64,000 bases of DNA from Streptomyces sp. NBC_01298 (GCF_035978755.1 NZ_CP108414.1:806001-870000); one strand, 5' to 3'. Counted from the first letter of the stretch, positions 38,798 through 47,754 are shown. The notes: generated from the letters alone by a model not told the origin. Translations and numbers: made by a program.

Positions 38798-39316
38798 TCA
38801 CTCGGGACGGGGAGAATCACCCGCTCGTGGTCGCGGGCGCAGCCAGGTCCGTACGAGGAGGACGATCGCCGATGCGATGAACAGGGCGGCGGTGATGAGG
38901 AGCCAGCGGGCGAGGAACCCGTCGGCGGGCAGCGCGGTGTAGGCGGTGTAGTGGCCGCCCTTCCGCAGGATCAGCGGCCACCACACCAGGAACAGCACGC
39001 CCGAGACGAAGGCCGGGACCCGCAGGTGGTTCACGCTCGCTTTCGGCGTGGTCGCGTCGGTCGCGCCGCGGCTCCGGCAGAGTCGCTGGGCGGCTCGGTC
39101 GGTGAGCGAGTAGGCGGGGAGCAGGACCATGTCGTGGAGGACGGCCGCTCCGACGAACCAGAGGACGACGCCCATGGTGTCTCCCTTGAGGAGGCGGACG
39201 CCGGCGTAGAGGGTCAGGGCGAAGCAGGCCAGGGTGAGCAGGAGGTGCAGCGGGGAGGCTCCGTAGCGCCTGCGGAACGCGGAAGCCGTGGCCGTGCTCT
39301 TGGGCGGGGTGCTCAT
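38798..39316 (-). CDS. Small integral membrane protein of unknown function
   Basis: 172 residues with four hydrophobic segments (LLLTLACFALTLYAGVRLL, VVLWFVGAAVLHDMVLLPAY, VPAFVSGVLFLVWWPLIL, WLLITAALFIASAIVLLV). The ATG (39316) overlaps the stop of the upstream oxidoreductase (ATGA), so the two are translationally coupled and it may be a partner subunit. HDMVLLP in TM2 has a conserved-looking His. Confidence 0.8.
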   Translation of the reverse strand: MSTPPKSTATASAFRRRYGASPLHLLLTLACFALTLYAGVRLLKGDTMGVVLWFVGAAVLHDMVLLPAYSLTDRAAQRLCRSRGATDATTPKASVNHLRVPAFVSGVLFLVWWPLILRKGGHYTAYTALPADGFLARWLLITAALFIASAIVLLVRTWLRPRPRAGDSPRPE

Positions 39317-40689
39317 GCCGGTTCTCCGAAGGTGAGGCGGGTGACCCACTTCGTGTTGTGGACGCCGGGGGCCGCCGGGATGATCACGCGGGCCGGGTAG
39401 CCGTGGTCCGGCGACAATTCGGCGCCGTTCACGCGCAGCGCGAGGAGCGAGCGGTCATCGCGCGCCTGGTTGGCGGCCAGGACCACCGAGGAGAAGGACC
39501 CGCCGCGCTGGGCCGATTCCACCAGGACCTGCGGGGTGTCGGTGCCGAGTCCGACGAGAGCGGCCAGATCGGTGAGGCGGACACCGGACCACCGCTGGTC
39601 GGGTGTCGACCAGCCTTCCACGCACGCGATCGGCAGATCCGCCTCCCGCTGGGGCAGCGCCAGCAGCATGTCTCGGGTCAGGACCTCCTGGCGGCCGCCA
39701 CCGCGGACGGTGAGCCGCCAGGCGGGGCCGATGTCGCTGGGGCGGATGCCGCTGGAGGCCGCCGTCTTGTTGATCTGGAAGCCGTTCGGTCCGGTGCCGG
39801 GGTCGCGGCCGTGCGGGGCCAGCAGCGCGGTCTTGCGCCACCACCCTCCGATGCTCTGGCCGGCCGTGACCGCCAGGAGGGCCAGCGAGCCGGCTCCCAC
39901 CATCGCGAGCGCTCCGCGTCGGGAGATCGTCGGGGGTGCCGGGTTCGGGGAGACCAGACCGGCGGCCTCCGGCGATTCGGGTGCGGGCTGCCAGGCCCGG
40001 CCCGCCCGCACCGCCCGGACGGCGCGCGGCAGCCGGAAGGAGACGTGGACGACGAACGCCGCCATGAACACCCAGGAGCCGTAGAAGTGCAGCACGTAGA
40101 AGGAGCCGGGGAAGAGGTAGTCCAGCTGGATGTTGAGGATCCCGGTGGCGAAGGTGAACCCGGCTCCGCCCACCAGCAGGAGCAGCGACAGCCGTTCCAG
40201 GCCGTGGGCGGCCGACCGGACCGGTGGCCACTCGAACAGTTTCGGGATGACCGACCACAGCTTCGCGAGGAGCACCGGGACCAGGACCACGCCGAGGACG
40301 GTGTGCACCCCCTGGGTCAACCGGTACAGCCAGTACGGCGAGGTCGGCCAGGTGAACAGGTAGAAGCCCAGCCAGCCCTTGTCCGGCGTCTGGTCGTTGC
40401 GTGCGGCGAGGTCGGGGTTGTACGCCGCGTACGACAGCAGGCCCGTCACGAACAGGATCACGACTCCGGCCAGCAGGAGGAGTCCGAGCACACCGGTCAG
40501 CCACGGCCCTCGCAGGGGACTGCGCCAGAACCCCGGTCGGGCCGGGCCCGGCGGCGGGCCCGCGGCGCGCGCCCGCTCCGCCGTCTTCCGCACCCGCCGG
40601 GAGAGCGGGACGCGCACGGCCGGGCCGGCCTTCGCCGACGCGGACTGCCGTGCACCATCGGGCTGGTCACTTTCACCGCTTGCGTTCAC
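39313..40689 (-). CDS. Cytochrome b561-like membrane domain fused to a sulfite-oxidase-type molybdopterin domain
   Basis: 458 residues. The N-terminal half has four to five membrane helices with His in LTQGVHTVLGVV and in LHFYGSWVFMAAFVVHVSF that could bind haem b. After ISRRGALAMVGAGSLALL comes the Mo domain (TRDMLLALPQREADLPIACVEGWS with the Mo-ligand Cys, then ELSPDHGYPARVIIPAAPGVHNTKWV). This resembles a self-contained YedY-YedZ-type system. Start GTG 40689 follows GGGGAG; ATG 40719 is an alternative. It is a second, differently built paralogue of the enzyme at 34739. Confidence 0.88.
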   Translation of the reverse strand: MNASGESDQPDGARQSASAKAGPAVRVPLSRRVRKTAERARAAGPPPGPARPGFWRSPLRGPWLTGVLGLLLLAGVVILFVTGLLSYAAYNPDLAARNDQTPDKGWLGFYLFTWPTSPYWLYRLTQGVHTVLGVVLVPVLLAKLWSVIPKLFEWPPVRSAAHGLERLSLLLLVGGAGFTFATGILNIQLDYLFPGSFYVLHFYGSWVFMAAFVVHVSFRLPRAVRAVRAGRAWQPAPESPEAAGLVSPNPAPPTISRRGALAMVGAGSLALLAVTAGQSIGGWWRKTALLAPHGRDPGTGPNGFQINKTAASSGIRPSDIGPAWRLTVRGGGRQEVLTRDMLLALPQREADLPIACVEGWSTPDQRWSGVRLTDLAALVGLGTDTPQVLVESAQRGGSFSSVVLAANQARDDRSLLALRVNGAELSPDHGYPARVIIPAAPGVHNTKWVTRLTFGEPA

Positions 40690-40944
40690 CTGGTACGACT
40701 CCCCGCGCTTCCGGCTCATCGGGCATGAGCCCCCTCCGGGAGAACATCCCGCGCCGGTGCCCGTCACCGGCCGGTGACACGCAGGCGCAATCCTTACGGC
40801 GCACGGACCGCCGACGCTGGGCCGTCCCCTTGGTGACACTGCCGCCGTCCCCGGCGACCATGTCCCGTGCCGCCTGTTCCGCGATCTCGCGCACCACCCG
40901 GTCGGCGACCGTGGTACTCGCCGACGGCGTGACCGTGCCGATGT

Positions 40945-41199
40945 TCAGGGGGTGTCCCCCTCCCAGAGGAAGGGGCCTGCGGGATCGGCTTCGGAGGGCT
41001 TGTACAGAGAGCGGCCGCCGGGTCCGAAGAGGCCTCGATCGGTGATCAGGAGCGCTCCTACCGCGCGTTGCTGCGGGGACAGGTCGGTGATGTCGTAGAG
41101 CTGGCCGTCGAGGGGGCCGCCGAGCAGGTTCACGTACAGGCGTCCGGGCAACGGGGCGGCCCACCGGCCGTCGTCGCCGCAATACACTCTCGCGTCCAT
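40945..41199 (-). CDS. Small hypothetical protein
   Basis: 84 residues from ATG 41199 (GAGGTGA upstream): MDARVYCGDDGRWAAPLP, VNLLGGPLDGQLYDITDLSP, then GPGGRSLYKPSEADPAGPFLW. The central GGPLDGQ motif is seen in many short Streptomyces and phage proteins. Function unknown. It is 55 bp downstream of a STAS gene on the same strand. Confidence 0.65.
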   Translation of the reverse strand: MDARVYCGDDGRWAAPLPGRLYVNLLGGPLDGQLYDITDLSPQQRAVGALLITDRGLFGPGGRSLYKPSEADPAGPFLWEGDTP

Positions 41200-41254
41200 T
41201 GTGGTCACCTCACGCGCCTGCCCCCTCCAGGGCCCCGCAAGCGGGTGAACTGGC

Positions 41255-41770
41255 TCACCCACCCCAGGCGAGAGCCGCTTCGATGCTGTCGGTGACGGGG
41301 AACAGGGCGCGGGCTTGTGTGAGTTCCAGGACGCGTGCGAGGGAATTGGGCAGAGGGCCGACTAGAACCAGGGGGCTGCTGCGCCGGAGGCGGAACATCT
41401 CGTTCAGCATGGAGGAGTCGGCGAAGGTCACGCGGCTGACGTCCAGGACGATGCGCCGGATGTCCGGATCGGTGATGGCGGCGGTGCCGGCCTCTTGAAC
41501 GGCCCGTAGGGTCCGCTGATCGAATTCACCGGCGCAGACGATGACGCGTGCCCCGTCGTCGCGGTCCGGGAGCGCCAGGACTTGCTGCGCTCCTGGTGCT
41601 TTCTCATCGGCGTCGGGCCTGGGGCGGCTGCTGGCGAGGAGTCCGGCCTGGTTGAGTTCGTGGACGATGAGCCAGGCGAGGTCGTCGGGGTTCGGAGCGT
41701 CGGGGTGAACCGCGGCAAGGTATGCGGCAATTCTGGTGGCGACCACTTTGGCTGTTTCTGCATCACTCAT
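41255..41770 (-). CDS. STAS-domain anti-sigma factor antagonist
   Basis: 171 residues. Residues 1-60 are a helical extension; residues 70-171 are a STAS domain with VIVCAGEFDQRTLRA and DVSRVTFADSSMLNEM, where Ser119/Ser120 is the expected phosphorylation site. The ATG overlaps the end of the upstream RsbW-like kinase gene by eight bases, giving a kinase-antagonist pair. It is a clear paralogue of the STAS protein at 46282 (shared FADSSMLNE and LARVLELT-type segments). Confidence 0.88.
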   Translation of the reverse strand: MSDAETAKVVATRIAAYLAAVHPDAPNPDDLAWLIVHELNQAGLLASSRPRPDADEKAPGAQQVLALPDRDDGARVIVCAGEFDQRTLRAVQEAGTAAITDPDIRRIVLDVSRVTFADSSMLNEMFRLRRSSPLVLVGPLPNSLARVLELTQARALFPVTDSIEAALAWGG

Positions 41771-42245
41771 GCGCGCCTGTCTGCTGCTTTTCGGCTGTCC
41801 CGAACGCCCCGTACGTCGCGTCCGCGCTCTTCAAGCGCTGGGTGGCGGTGATGGTTTTCCCACCGCCTGGGAGGGGGGTGATGTCAACGCGTTCGGCAAG
41901 GAGCTGGATGAGGGGCCATCCGTAGCCGCCAGGACGGCCGTGGGCCGTGGGGTGGGGCCATGGGTGGTCGGGGTTCGCGTCGCTGACGGCCAGGTGGAGG
42001 GCGTCGTCGGTGATGGCGGCGTGGAAGTGGGTGATGCCGCCGCCGTGGCGGATGGCATTGGTGACGAGTTCCGAGGTGAGCAGGAGAGCGTCTGTGGCAG
42101 GGACGCTGTCGGGGCTGATGCCCGCGCGCGTGAGGAGCTCGGTGACCCGGTGGCGGGCGGAAGCCGCCGTGGCGACAGCCGACTGTGCACCGTTCATGGT
42201 GTGCTCCGGACGGGGGGTGTTGTCGGCTGCCGCAGACGCGTTCAT
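41763..42245 (-). CDS. RsbW-like anti-sigma factor / serine kinase (HATPase_c_2)
   Basis: 160 residues with the GHKL ATPase boxes: N box LTSELVTNAIRHG, G1 region VSDANPDHPWP, G2 GRPGGYGWPLIQLLAERV. Proteins of this type bind and phosphorylate STAS antagonists and hold sigma factors. It is translationally coupled to the STAS gene at 41255, and its gene faces a PP2C phosphatase at 42520, the standard three components of a partner switch. The target sigma factor is not encoded in the window. Confidence 0.9.
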   Translation of the reverse strand: MNASAAADNTPRPEHTMNGAQSAVATAASARHRVTELLTRAGISPDSVPATDALLLTSELVTNAIRHGGGITHFHAAITDDALHLAVSDANPDHPWPHPTAHGRPGGYGWPLIQLLAERVDITPLPGGGKTITATQRLKSADATYGAFGTAEKQQTGAHE

Positions 42246-42519
42246 GCCGCTATCGCCTGCCCTTGATGGTGGAGGTCATGCGCCGCGCCGATCTGGTTCG
42301 GCCGCGGGTGAAGGTAGTCAGCATTTCATTGCGTCCTGGACGCTGTCCGCCCATCGGGATACAGGCCTGAGGTTGGTGGCCTCGAACCGGTTCGGGACGG
42401 CGTGGTGCGGGAGGCGCGGTTGCCAGGAGGGTGGCGGATGGAGGATGGTTGCCGGAAGGCAAGTAACTTTCTCCGAGACTATGAGGTGAGGGGTTCGCGC
42501 AGCGGGCCTCAACGATTTG

Positions 42520-44172
42520 GTGATTCCCACCCAGGAAGCGGCCCCTTCGGCGCGCGCGCCGTGGAGTGAGGCCCCCTACCCCGTGCTTGTGGCAGACGAC
42601 CAGGGAACCCTGGTGCTGGTCAACGAGGTTGCCGGTCTGCTTTTCCCCCTGGCCCGCGCAGGGACGTCGATCGCGGACACCGTGCCCGCGTGGCTGTCCG
42701 AAGCCCACACCCGCTGTCTCGCCCCGGCACGTGCCCGGCCTTCGGCAGCTGAAGCCGGCGCTCTGGTGCAGGGTCCGGTCGGCGACCGTTCGTATGAAGC
42801 ACATCCGACGTGCCCCGGTGACGGGACGGTGGTGTGGTGGCTCGTCGACGACACCGACCACCGTCTGGCCCGCGAGGCCCTGCGGATGGAGCGCAAGCGC
42901 ACCGCCTTCCTGGGCGAGGCGTCGAATGTGCTGCTGTCCTCGCTGAATCTGGAGCGGTGCATGGACGTCACGGCTCAGATGGCCGCGGAGCACCTGGCCG
43001 ACGCGGCTGTGGTCATCGCGCCCTCACGCGGCCGTGACCTGCCCATCGTGTCCTGCGTGCGCGGCGGGATGCCGAGGGCGTCGCGGGTTGCCGCGCAGCC
43101 CGAGGCCGTACCGGGTCTGGCGGAAGCACTGCAGGGGTTCCCGCCCGTCCCCTCGCGCTGGATCGACCCGTCCACCGCCCCGGCGTGGCTGGTCCCGGAG
43201 GAGTTCGGCACGGTGGGGTCGATGGTGATCACACCGCTGCCCGGCCACGGAGTCCCCGCGGGAGCGCTGGTCCTGCTGCGCCGCTCGGGCGGTAGCGGAT
43301 TCACCGAGGGCGAGGAGGTGTTCGCCGGCCTCTTCGCCGCCCGAGCGGGCGCCGCCATGTCAGCCGCGCGCCTGTATGCGGAGCAGGCGTCGATCAGCGA
43401 GACGCTGATGCGCGAACTGCTCCCGCCATCCCTGCGTCAGGTGGCGGGAGTCGAGTACGCGGGCAGCTACCGGCCTTCCCTGGACCATGAGCGGGTCGGT
43501 GGGGACTTCTACGACGTCCACCCCGCCGCCGTGGCGGGCGACGCGTCGCTGGTCGTCCTCGGCGACGTCTGCGGCAAGGGCCTGGAGGCCGCTGTGATGA
43601 CGGGAAAGATCCGTAACACCCTGCACGCCCTGCTGCCCATGGCCGATGACCACCCGCGGATGCTGAACCTGCTGAACACCGCGCTGCTGAGCACGCACAA
43701 CGCGCGCTTCGCGACCCTGGTTCTGGCCTCCGCGGTCCGCGAGGCCGGCTCCGTCAAGCTGCGGCTGACCAGCGCCGGCCATCCCGCTCCGCTGATCCTG
43801 CGCGCTGACGGAACCGTAGAGGAGGCCGCGACCTACGGCACGCTGGTCGGAGCGCTGCCGGCCGTGACCGCCGAGACGGCGGAGGTGACGCTCGCCCCGG
43901 GCGAGACCTGCGTGCTCTATACCGACGGGATCACCGAGGCACGAGGCGGACCGCTGGGCGGGGCCATGTTCGGTGACGCGCGGCTGCAGCGGGTGCTCGG
44001 GGAGTGCGCGGGGATGCCGGCGGAAGCGGTGGTGGAGCGGGTGCAGATGCTCGCCTCCGAATGGGTCGGCAGCGGCCGTCACGACGACATGGCCGTCGTG
44101 GCGATCTCCGCGCCCCGAACCAACCACCTCAGTGCCGTAAACGGGCACACGCGGGGCAGGTTCACGGCGTGA
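42520..44172 (+). CDS. PAS-GAF-SpoIIE (PP2C) serine phosphatase
   Basis: About 550 residues. A PAS-like N-terminus (PYPVLVADDQGTLVLVNEVA), a GAF domain (about 140-290) and a PP2C domain of the RsbU/SpoIIE type with all metal sites: VGGDFYD, VLGDVCGKGLEAA, VLYTDGITEAR, RHDDMAVVAI. It should dephosphorylate STAS antagonists in response to a signal sensed by PAS/GAF. The start is uncertain: GTG 42520 (or TTG 42517) with no good ribosome site. The stop overlaps the GTG of the B12-binding gene (GTGA). Confidence 0.88.
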   Translation: MIPTQEAAPSARAPWSEAPYPVLVADDQGTLVLVNEVAGLLFPLARAGTSIADTVPAWLSEAHTRCLAPARARPSAAEAGALVQGPVGDRSYEAHPTCPGDGTVVWWLVDDTDHRLAREALRMERKRTAFLGEASNVLLSSLNLERCMDVTAQMAAEHLADAAVVIAPSRGRDLPIVSCVRGGMPRASRVAAQPEAVPGLAEALQGFPPVPSRWIDPSTAPAWLVPEEFGTVGSMVITPLPGHGVPAGALVLLRRSGGSGFTEGEEVFAGLFAARAGAAMSAARLYAEQASISETLMRELLPPSLRQVAGVEYAGSYRPSLDHERVGGDFYDVHPAAVAGDASLVVLGDVCGKGLEAAVMTGKIRNTLHALLPMADDHPRMLNLLNTALLSTHNARFATLVLASAVREAGSVKLRLTSAGHPAPLILRADGTVEEAATYGTLVGALPAVTAETAEVTLAPGETCVLYTDGITEARGGPLGGAMFGDARLQRVLGECAGMPAEAVVERVQMLASEWVGSGRHDDMAVVAISAPRTNHLSAVNGHTRGRFTA

Positions 44173-45242
44173 CAACCCACATGACAAGCACGGAAGCCCT
44201 GGCGGCAGGGCTTTGGGACGCGGCCCTGGAGGGCGACGAGCGGGCCGCGGTCACCGTGGTCCGCCAGGCCCTGGACGAAGGAGCCGCACCGCAGGACCTC
44301 CTCTTGAACGTGATCGCCCGGGTGCAGGGCCGCATCGGAGAGCAATGGGCCGCCAACCGGATCAGCGTCGCGCAGGAGCACGCCGCCACCGCGATCAACG
44401 AGCGTGCCATAACCGTCGTCGCCGAACATCCGGCCGCCCTTACGGAGATCTCGCGGGGGCGGGTCGTGGTGGCGTGCGTGGACGGGGAGTGGCACGGGCT
44501 GCCGGCCCGGCTCGTAGCCGAGGTCCTCAAGCTCCGGGGCTGGCAGGTGGACTACCTCGGCGCCCACGTCCCCACCCCGCACCTCGTCGCGCACATCCAC
44601 CGCACCGGGGCGGACGTCGTCGCCCTGTCCAGTTCGATCCCCACACGGCTGCCCACCGCGCACGCGACGATCACCGCGTGTCAGGCTGCCGGGGCTCCGG
44701 TCCTCGTGGGGGGTGCCGCGTTCGGGCCGGACGGTGAGTACGCCCGCCTGCTGGGCGCGGACGCGTGGATGCCGGACGCCCGTGCGGCCGCCGACCTTCT
44801 CGAGCGCCGGCCCCTGCCGCGGCCCCGTTCCGACCACCAGCCCATCGATGACCTGCCGCACCTGGCCGACCAGGAGTACACCCTCGTCGCCCGCAGTCGC
44901 CCCCAGCTCGTACGGACGGTCTTCACCGGCCTGGAGAACAGATTTCCGGCGATGCGCGGCTACAGCGAGGCCCAGCGGGAACGCACGGCCGAGGACTTGG
45001 CTCACATCGTGGAGTTCCTCGGTGCCGCCCTCTACACCGGCGACGCCGAGCTGTTCTCCCGCTTCCTGCTGTGGACCGCGGGCATCCTCGAAGCCCGCGG
45101 CGTCCCTGCGCGGAGTCTGCCGCCGGCGCTGGACGTACTGGCAGGTGAGCTGAAGGACTTCCCTCGGGCCACCGACATGCTCCGCCTGGCCGTCACGCGC
45201 CTGACCCCTGTCCCTCTCACCGTTGGCGGAGCCGCCGAATGA
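44169..45242 (+). CDS. Cobalamin-binding sensor with CarH-type W-x9-EH motif
   Basis: 357 residues. Residues 10-90 are a helical bundle with Trp60 followed after nine residues by Glu70-His71 (EQWAANRISVAQEHAAT), the W-x9-EH signature that caps adenosylcobalamin in CarH/LitR photoreceptors. Residues 97-215 are the B12-binding Rossmann domain, with GEWHGLP placing His109 as lower ligand and KLRGWQVDYLGAHVP following. No DNA-binding domain is present; instead a helical C-terminal domain (about 235-340) follows. It is coupled on both sides, to the phosphatase upstream and to a STAS protein downstream, so it probably feeds a light or B12 signal into the partner switch. ATG 44181 is an alternative start. 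Confidence 0.85.
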   Translation: MTTHMTSTEALAAGLWDAALEGDERAAVTVVRQALDEGAAPQDLLLNVIARVQGRIGEQWAANRISVAQEHAATAINERAITVVAEHPAALTEISRGRVVVACVDGEWHGLPARLVAEVLKLRGWQVDYLGAHVPTPHLVAHIHRTGADVVALSSSIPTRLPTAHATITACQAAGAPVLVGGAAFGPDGEYARLLGADAWMPDARAAADLLERRPLPRPRSDHQPIDDLPHLADQEYTLVARSRPQLVRTVFTGLENRFPAMRGYSEAQRERTAEDLAHIVEFLGAALYTGDAELFSRFLLWTAGILEARGVPARSLPPALDVLAGELKDFPRATDMLRLAVTRLTPVPLTVGGAAE

Positions 45243-45667
45243 TCCCCGTACCCGGGCCGCTGCGCCTCACCCGCACCGACACGGCCGGCGCCGTGCGCAT
45301 CGAGCTGCACGGCGACTTCGACCACCAGGATGCCGACCGCCTCCTGGACGCCGTCTCCGCGGTCTTGGCCGGCCCGCGCACTCTGCGTGATCTGTACGTG
45401 GACTGCACGGACATGGCCGGCGTCGACTCCAGCGGGCTGGCGGTCCTGCTGATGATCCGCCGGCGCGCGGACGCCGCGGGCGTACGCTTGCACCTGGAGG
45501 GGCGGCCGCCGGCCCTGGAGCGGATACTCCACGTCACCGGCACCCTCGACTACCTCACCAACCCACACGCGAGGAGCCGGTCGGCGGCCTCGACGCCCGA
45601 GAGAACATCCGCCGGTACGCAGGAAGCTATAAAGTCCCGCTCCAGCGGGCAGGACCCCAGCACTTGA
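45239..45667 (+). CDS. STAS-domain anti-sigma factor antagonist
   Basis: 142 residues. STAS domain with VRIELHGDFDHQDADRLLDA and DCTDMAGVDSSGLAVLLMIRR; Ser63/Ser64 is the likely phospho-site. A 35-residue Ser/Thr/Arg-rich tail follows. ATGA overlap with the B12-binding gene ties it to that sensor and to the phosphatase. Confidence 0.88.
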   Translation: MIPVPGPLRLTRTDTAGAVRIELHGDFDHQDADRLLDAVSAVLAGPRTLRDLYVDCTDMAGVDSSGLAVLLMIRRRADAAGVRLHLEGRPPALERILHVTGTLDYLTNPHARSRSAASTPERTSAGTQEAIKSRSSGQDPST

Positions 45668-45708
45668 CCGGCACCGGCGGGCGGGCCGCTCGCACGGAGG
45701 GAATACCC

Positions 45709-46200
45709 ATGCCTGTACCGGCCTTCGGGCCCCGCGGCATCGACCCGGACGCCGCGCGCTCGGTCAGCGACATCGCCGAACTCCTCGACGTCGTCTACGA
45801 GAACACCCGCCAATCAGCACCCGCGGCACCGGTCTCCACCACGCAGCTGCGCCTGATGTTCCTCCTCGACCGCCGACCCGGCATCCGCATGAGCGCCCTG
45901 GCCCAGCTCCTCGGCGCCGCCGCTCCCTCCGTAACCCGGCTCTGCGACCGGCTGGAAGCCACCGGATTCCTACGCCGCCACCCCGGCCCCGGCGACGGCC
46001 GCGAGCTCACCCCCCGGCTCACCCCCGCCGGGGAACGACACCTCGCCCAGATACGGGAAAAGCGCCAGCAGACACTCGCCCAAGCCCTCGACACCATGAG
46101 CGCCGACACCCGCCAAGCACTCGCCACCGGACTCGCAGCACTCCAGCTCGGCATCACCGCGACCACACGCTCCCCCCAGCAGGACGACCCCACCGCCTGA
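45709..46200 (+). CDS. MarR-family transcriptional regulator
   Basis: 163 residues from ATG 45709 (GGAGGGA upstream). Winged helix with TTQLRLMFLLDRRPGIRMSALAQLL, recognition helix APSVTRLCDRLEATGFL and wing GDGRELTPRLTPAGERHL. It sits 41 bp after the STAS gene, so it is probably the last gene of the phosphatase/B12/STAS operon and could be its transcriptional output or autoregulator. Confidence 0.85.
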   Translation: MPVPAFGPRGIDPDAARSVSDIAELLDVVYENTRQSAPAAPVSTTQLRLMFLLDRRPGIRMSALAQLLGAAAPSVTRLCDRLEATGFLRRHPGPGDGRELTPRLTPAGERHLAQIREKRQQTLAQALDTMSADTRQALATGLAALQLGITATTRSPQQDDPTA

Positions 46201-46281
46201 GCACCCGTCCCCGCGACCTGCCCCACCGTCCCGGCCACATAGCCCGCCCGGCCTTCCGCCGCCCCGGCTCGGCGAGGTCGA

Positions 46282-46689
46282 CTACAAGGTGAGCGCCACC
46301 TCGACGCTGCCGACCACGGTGAAAAGCTGATCCGCCGAGGTGAGCTCCAAGAGCCGGGCCACCTGTGGGTTCAGGGGGCCTGCCAGAACCATGGGACGGC
46401 CGGTGCGCCACAGGCGGATCAACTCGTTGAGCATGGAGGAGTCGGCGAACGTGATCCCGCTGACGTCCAGCACGATCGTGCGCACCGGATCGGCGAGCGC
46501 ACCCGCGACCGCCTGACGAAGAGGTTCGAGGGTGTCCTGGTCGAACTCGCCCGAGCAGGTGATCACGCGGACACCGTCGATGTCCGGTCGGACCCTCACA
46601 CACGGTTCCAAGGGGGGCCTCCTCTTACCGGCTTGTCGGGGAGGCCGAGGAATACGGCCCATCACGCAGACGGGCTTGGCCGTCGGCAT
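46282..46689 (-). CDS. STAS-domain anti-sigma factor antagonist
   Basis: 135 residues at most. STAS domain VRVITCSGEFDQDTLEPL and LDVSGITFADSSMLNELIRL, a close paralogue of the protein at 41255. The first 30 residues are basic and Pro-rich with no ribosome site, so translation may start further in, for example at a GTG near residue 31. It converges with the MarR gene. Confidence 0.75.
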   Translation of the reverse strand: MPTAKPVCVMGRIPRPPRQAGKRRPPLEPCVRVRPDIDGVRVITCSGEFDQDTLEPLRQAVAGALADPVRTIVLDVSGITFADSSMLNELIRLWRTGRPMVLAGPLNPQVARLLELTSADQLFTVVGSVEVALTL

Positions 46690-46721
46690 CGAGACGGCCG
46701 AACGACTTCTCTGCGTACGGA

Positions 46722-46751
46722 GGGGCCCTGGTGCCTTTGCACCAGGGCCCC
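46722..46751. terminator. Perfect 13-bp hairpin in a gene-poor gap
   Basis: ggggccctggtgc (46722-46734) and gcaccagggcccc (46739-46751) with a 4-nt loop. It lies upstream of the STAS gene at 46282 and downstream of nothing recognised, so it looks like the terminator of a lost gene, or a leader structure. Confidence 0.55.
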
Positions 46752-47754
46752 GAAGGAACTGACCACACCATCTACCGGCCCTGATACCGCGCCGGCCTTG
46801 TGGGTCCGCGACCTGAGCGCTGTCGGGGACGCGGGGATCGCGATTGCTCGACCGGAGACCACCTCACTATCGATGTCCTGCGGTACCCGGGCTCACATGC
46901 TGCCCGGGCGATCCTGATGGTGCCTCGACTCCTCCGTTCATCCCTCTGGGATCACTCGCCAAACCGGTACTGCAGTACTGCTCCTGCTGGTCCTGCTGGT
47001 TGTTGCGAACTGCCGCGGCCTCTCAGAGCACCGCTCTCCGGCAGCCAGCCCCGTTGCCCATCGTGCGTCTGCTCTGGCTTGGAACCCCACTGCCGAACTT
47101 CCCGGTGCGTGCGCCCGCAGCCGACGCCTTCACCGAGGTGCTGCTCTCACTGACTTCGCTGCTGGGTACTGCCACCTGCGTCAACTGCGGCACTGCTCGC
47201 GGCGACCCCTGATCACTGCGGGCCACCCGGTCCGGTCATCAGTCCCGTCGCCGCCCTACAACAACTCTGGCTTCGACACTCCATGACCGCACCGCACCAC
47301 CGAACTGCAACTACCTGCACTCGTGTACTACTGCCTGGCAGTTCGTCTCTGCCGGGCCCCTCGACCTCTCTGGGCTACGAGAGAAACCATAGCCAGACGA
47401 CAGCCCAATGTCTACTCCAGCCAACATAGATTTCCGTGTACACCTCGATGAGGAATCCAAGTGCTCCGCAAGGAGGAAATCGAGGCGGGCTGAGTTGATC
47501 CACGGCGGCGGCGCCTACGCGCCGTGTCTGGCCACGCGCCCAGGCACCGCCGAAGCCGCCGTCGGCGACACCAGTCCCCGCACGCCGTACATGCGCCTAC
47601 CGGACCTGCGGGCCCTCTCGTCGGCACGGCGCAGAAGGCACCCGTCCCCAGCCCGTGCGAACGGGACACGGGACTGCCGTACGTGGATCTACCGGGGTTT
47701 TCCGTCCCTCTCAGCCAGGACCTCGACGCCTGACGCTCCGCCTGGCCGGCATGA
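46752..47754. other. 1-kb gap without a recognisable gene
   Basis: The sequence is visibly less G+C rich than its surroundings from about 46,880 to 47,440, with many ACTGC words and a perfect 12-bp palindrome gtactgcagtac (46967-46978). Open frames here read as Cys/Ser/Pro-rich shadows. One copy of an 88-bp repeat lies at 47348-47435. It may be decayed mobile or coding DNA. Confidence 0.4.
47348..47435. repeat. 88-bp diverged repeat, copy A
   Basis: Matches 48483-48570 along its whole length without gaps needed at the ends. The best-kept core is GGGCTACGAGAGAAACCATA, then CAGCCCA, TCTACTCC and AGATTTCC. CTCTC and GAGAG flank the GGCTAC to make a small hairpin kept in both copies. No gene family identified. 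Confidence 0.6.

Noticed and set aside
42449..42462. ttgcc-ggaa-ggcaa as an operator for the phosphatase operon
   Set aside because: Only five paired bases, no adjacent promoter hexamers of quality; could be chance.
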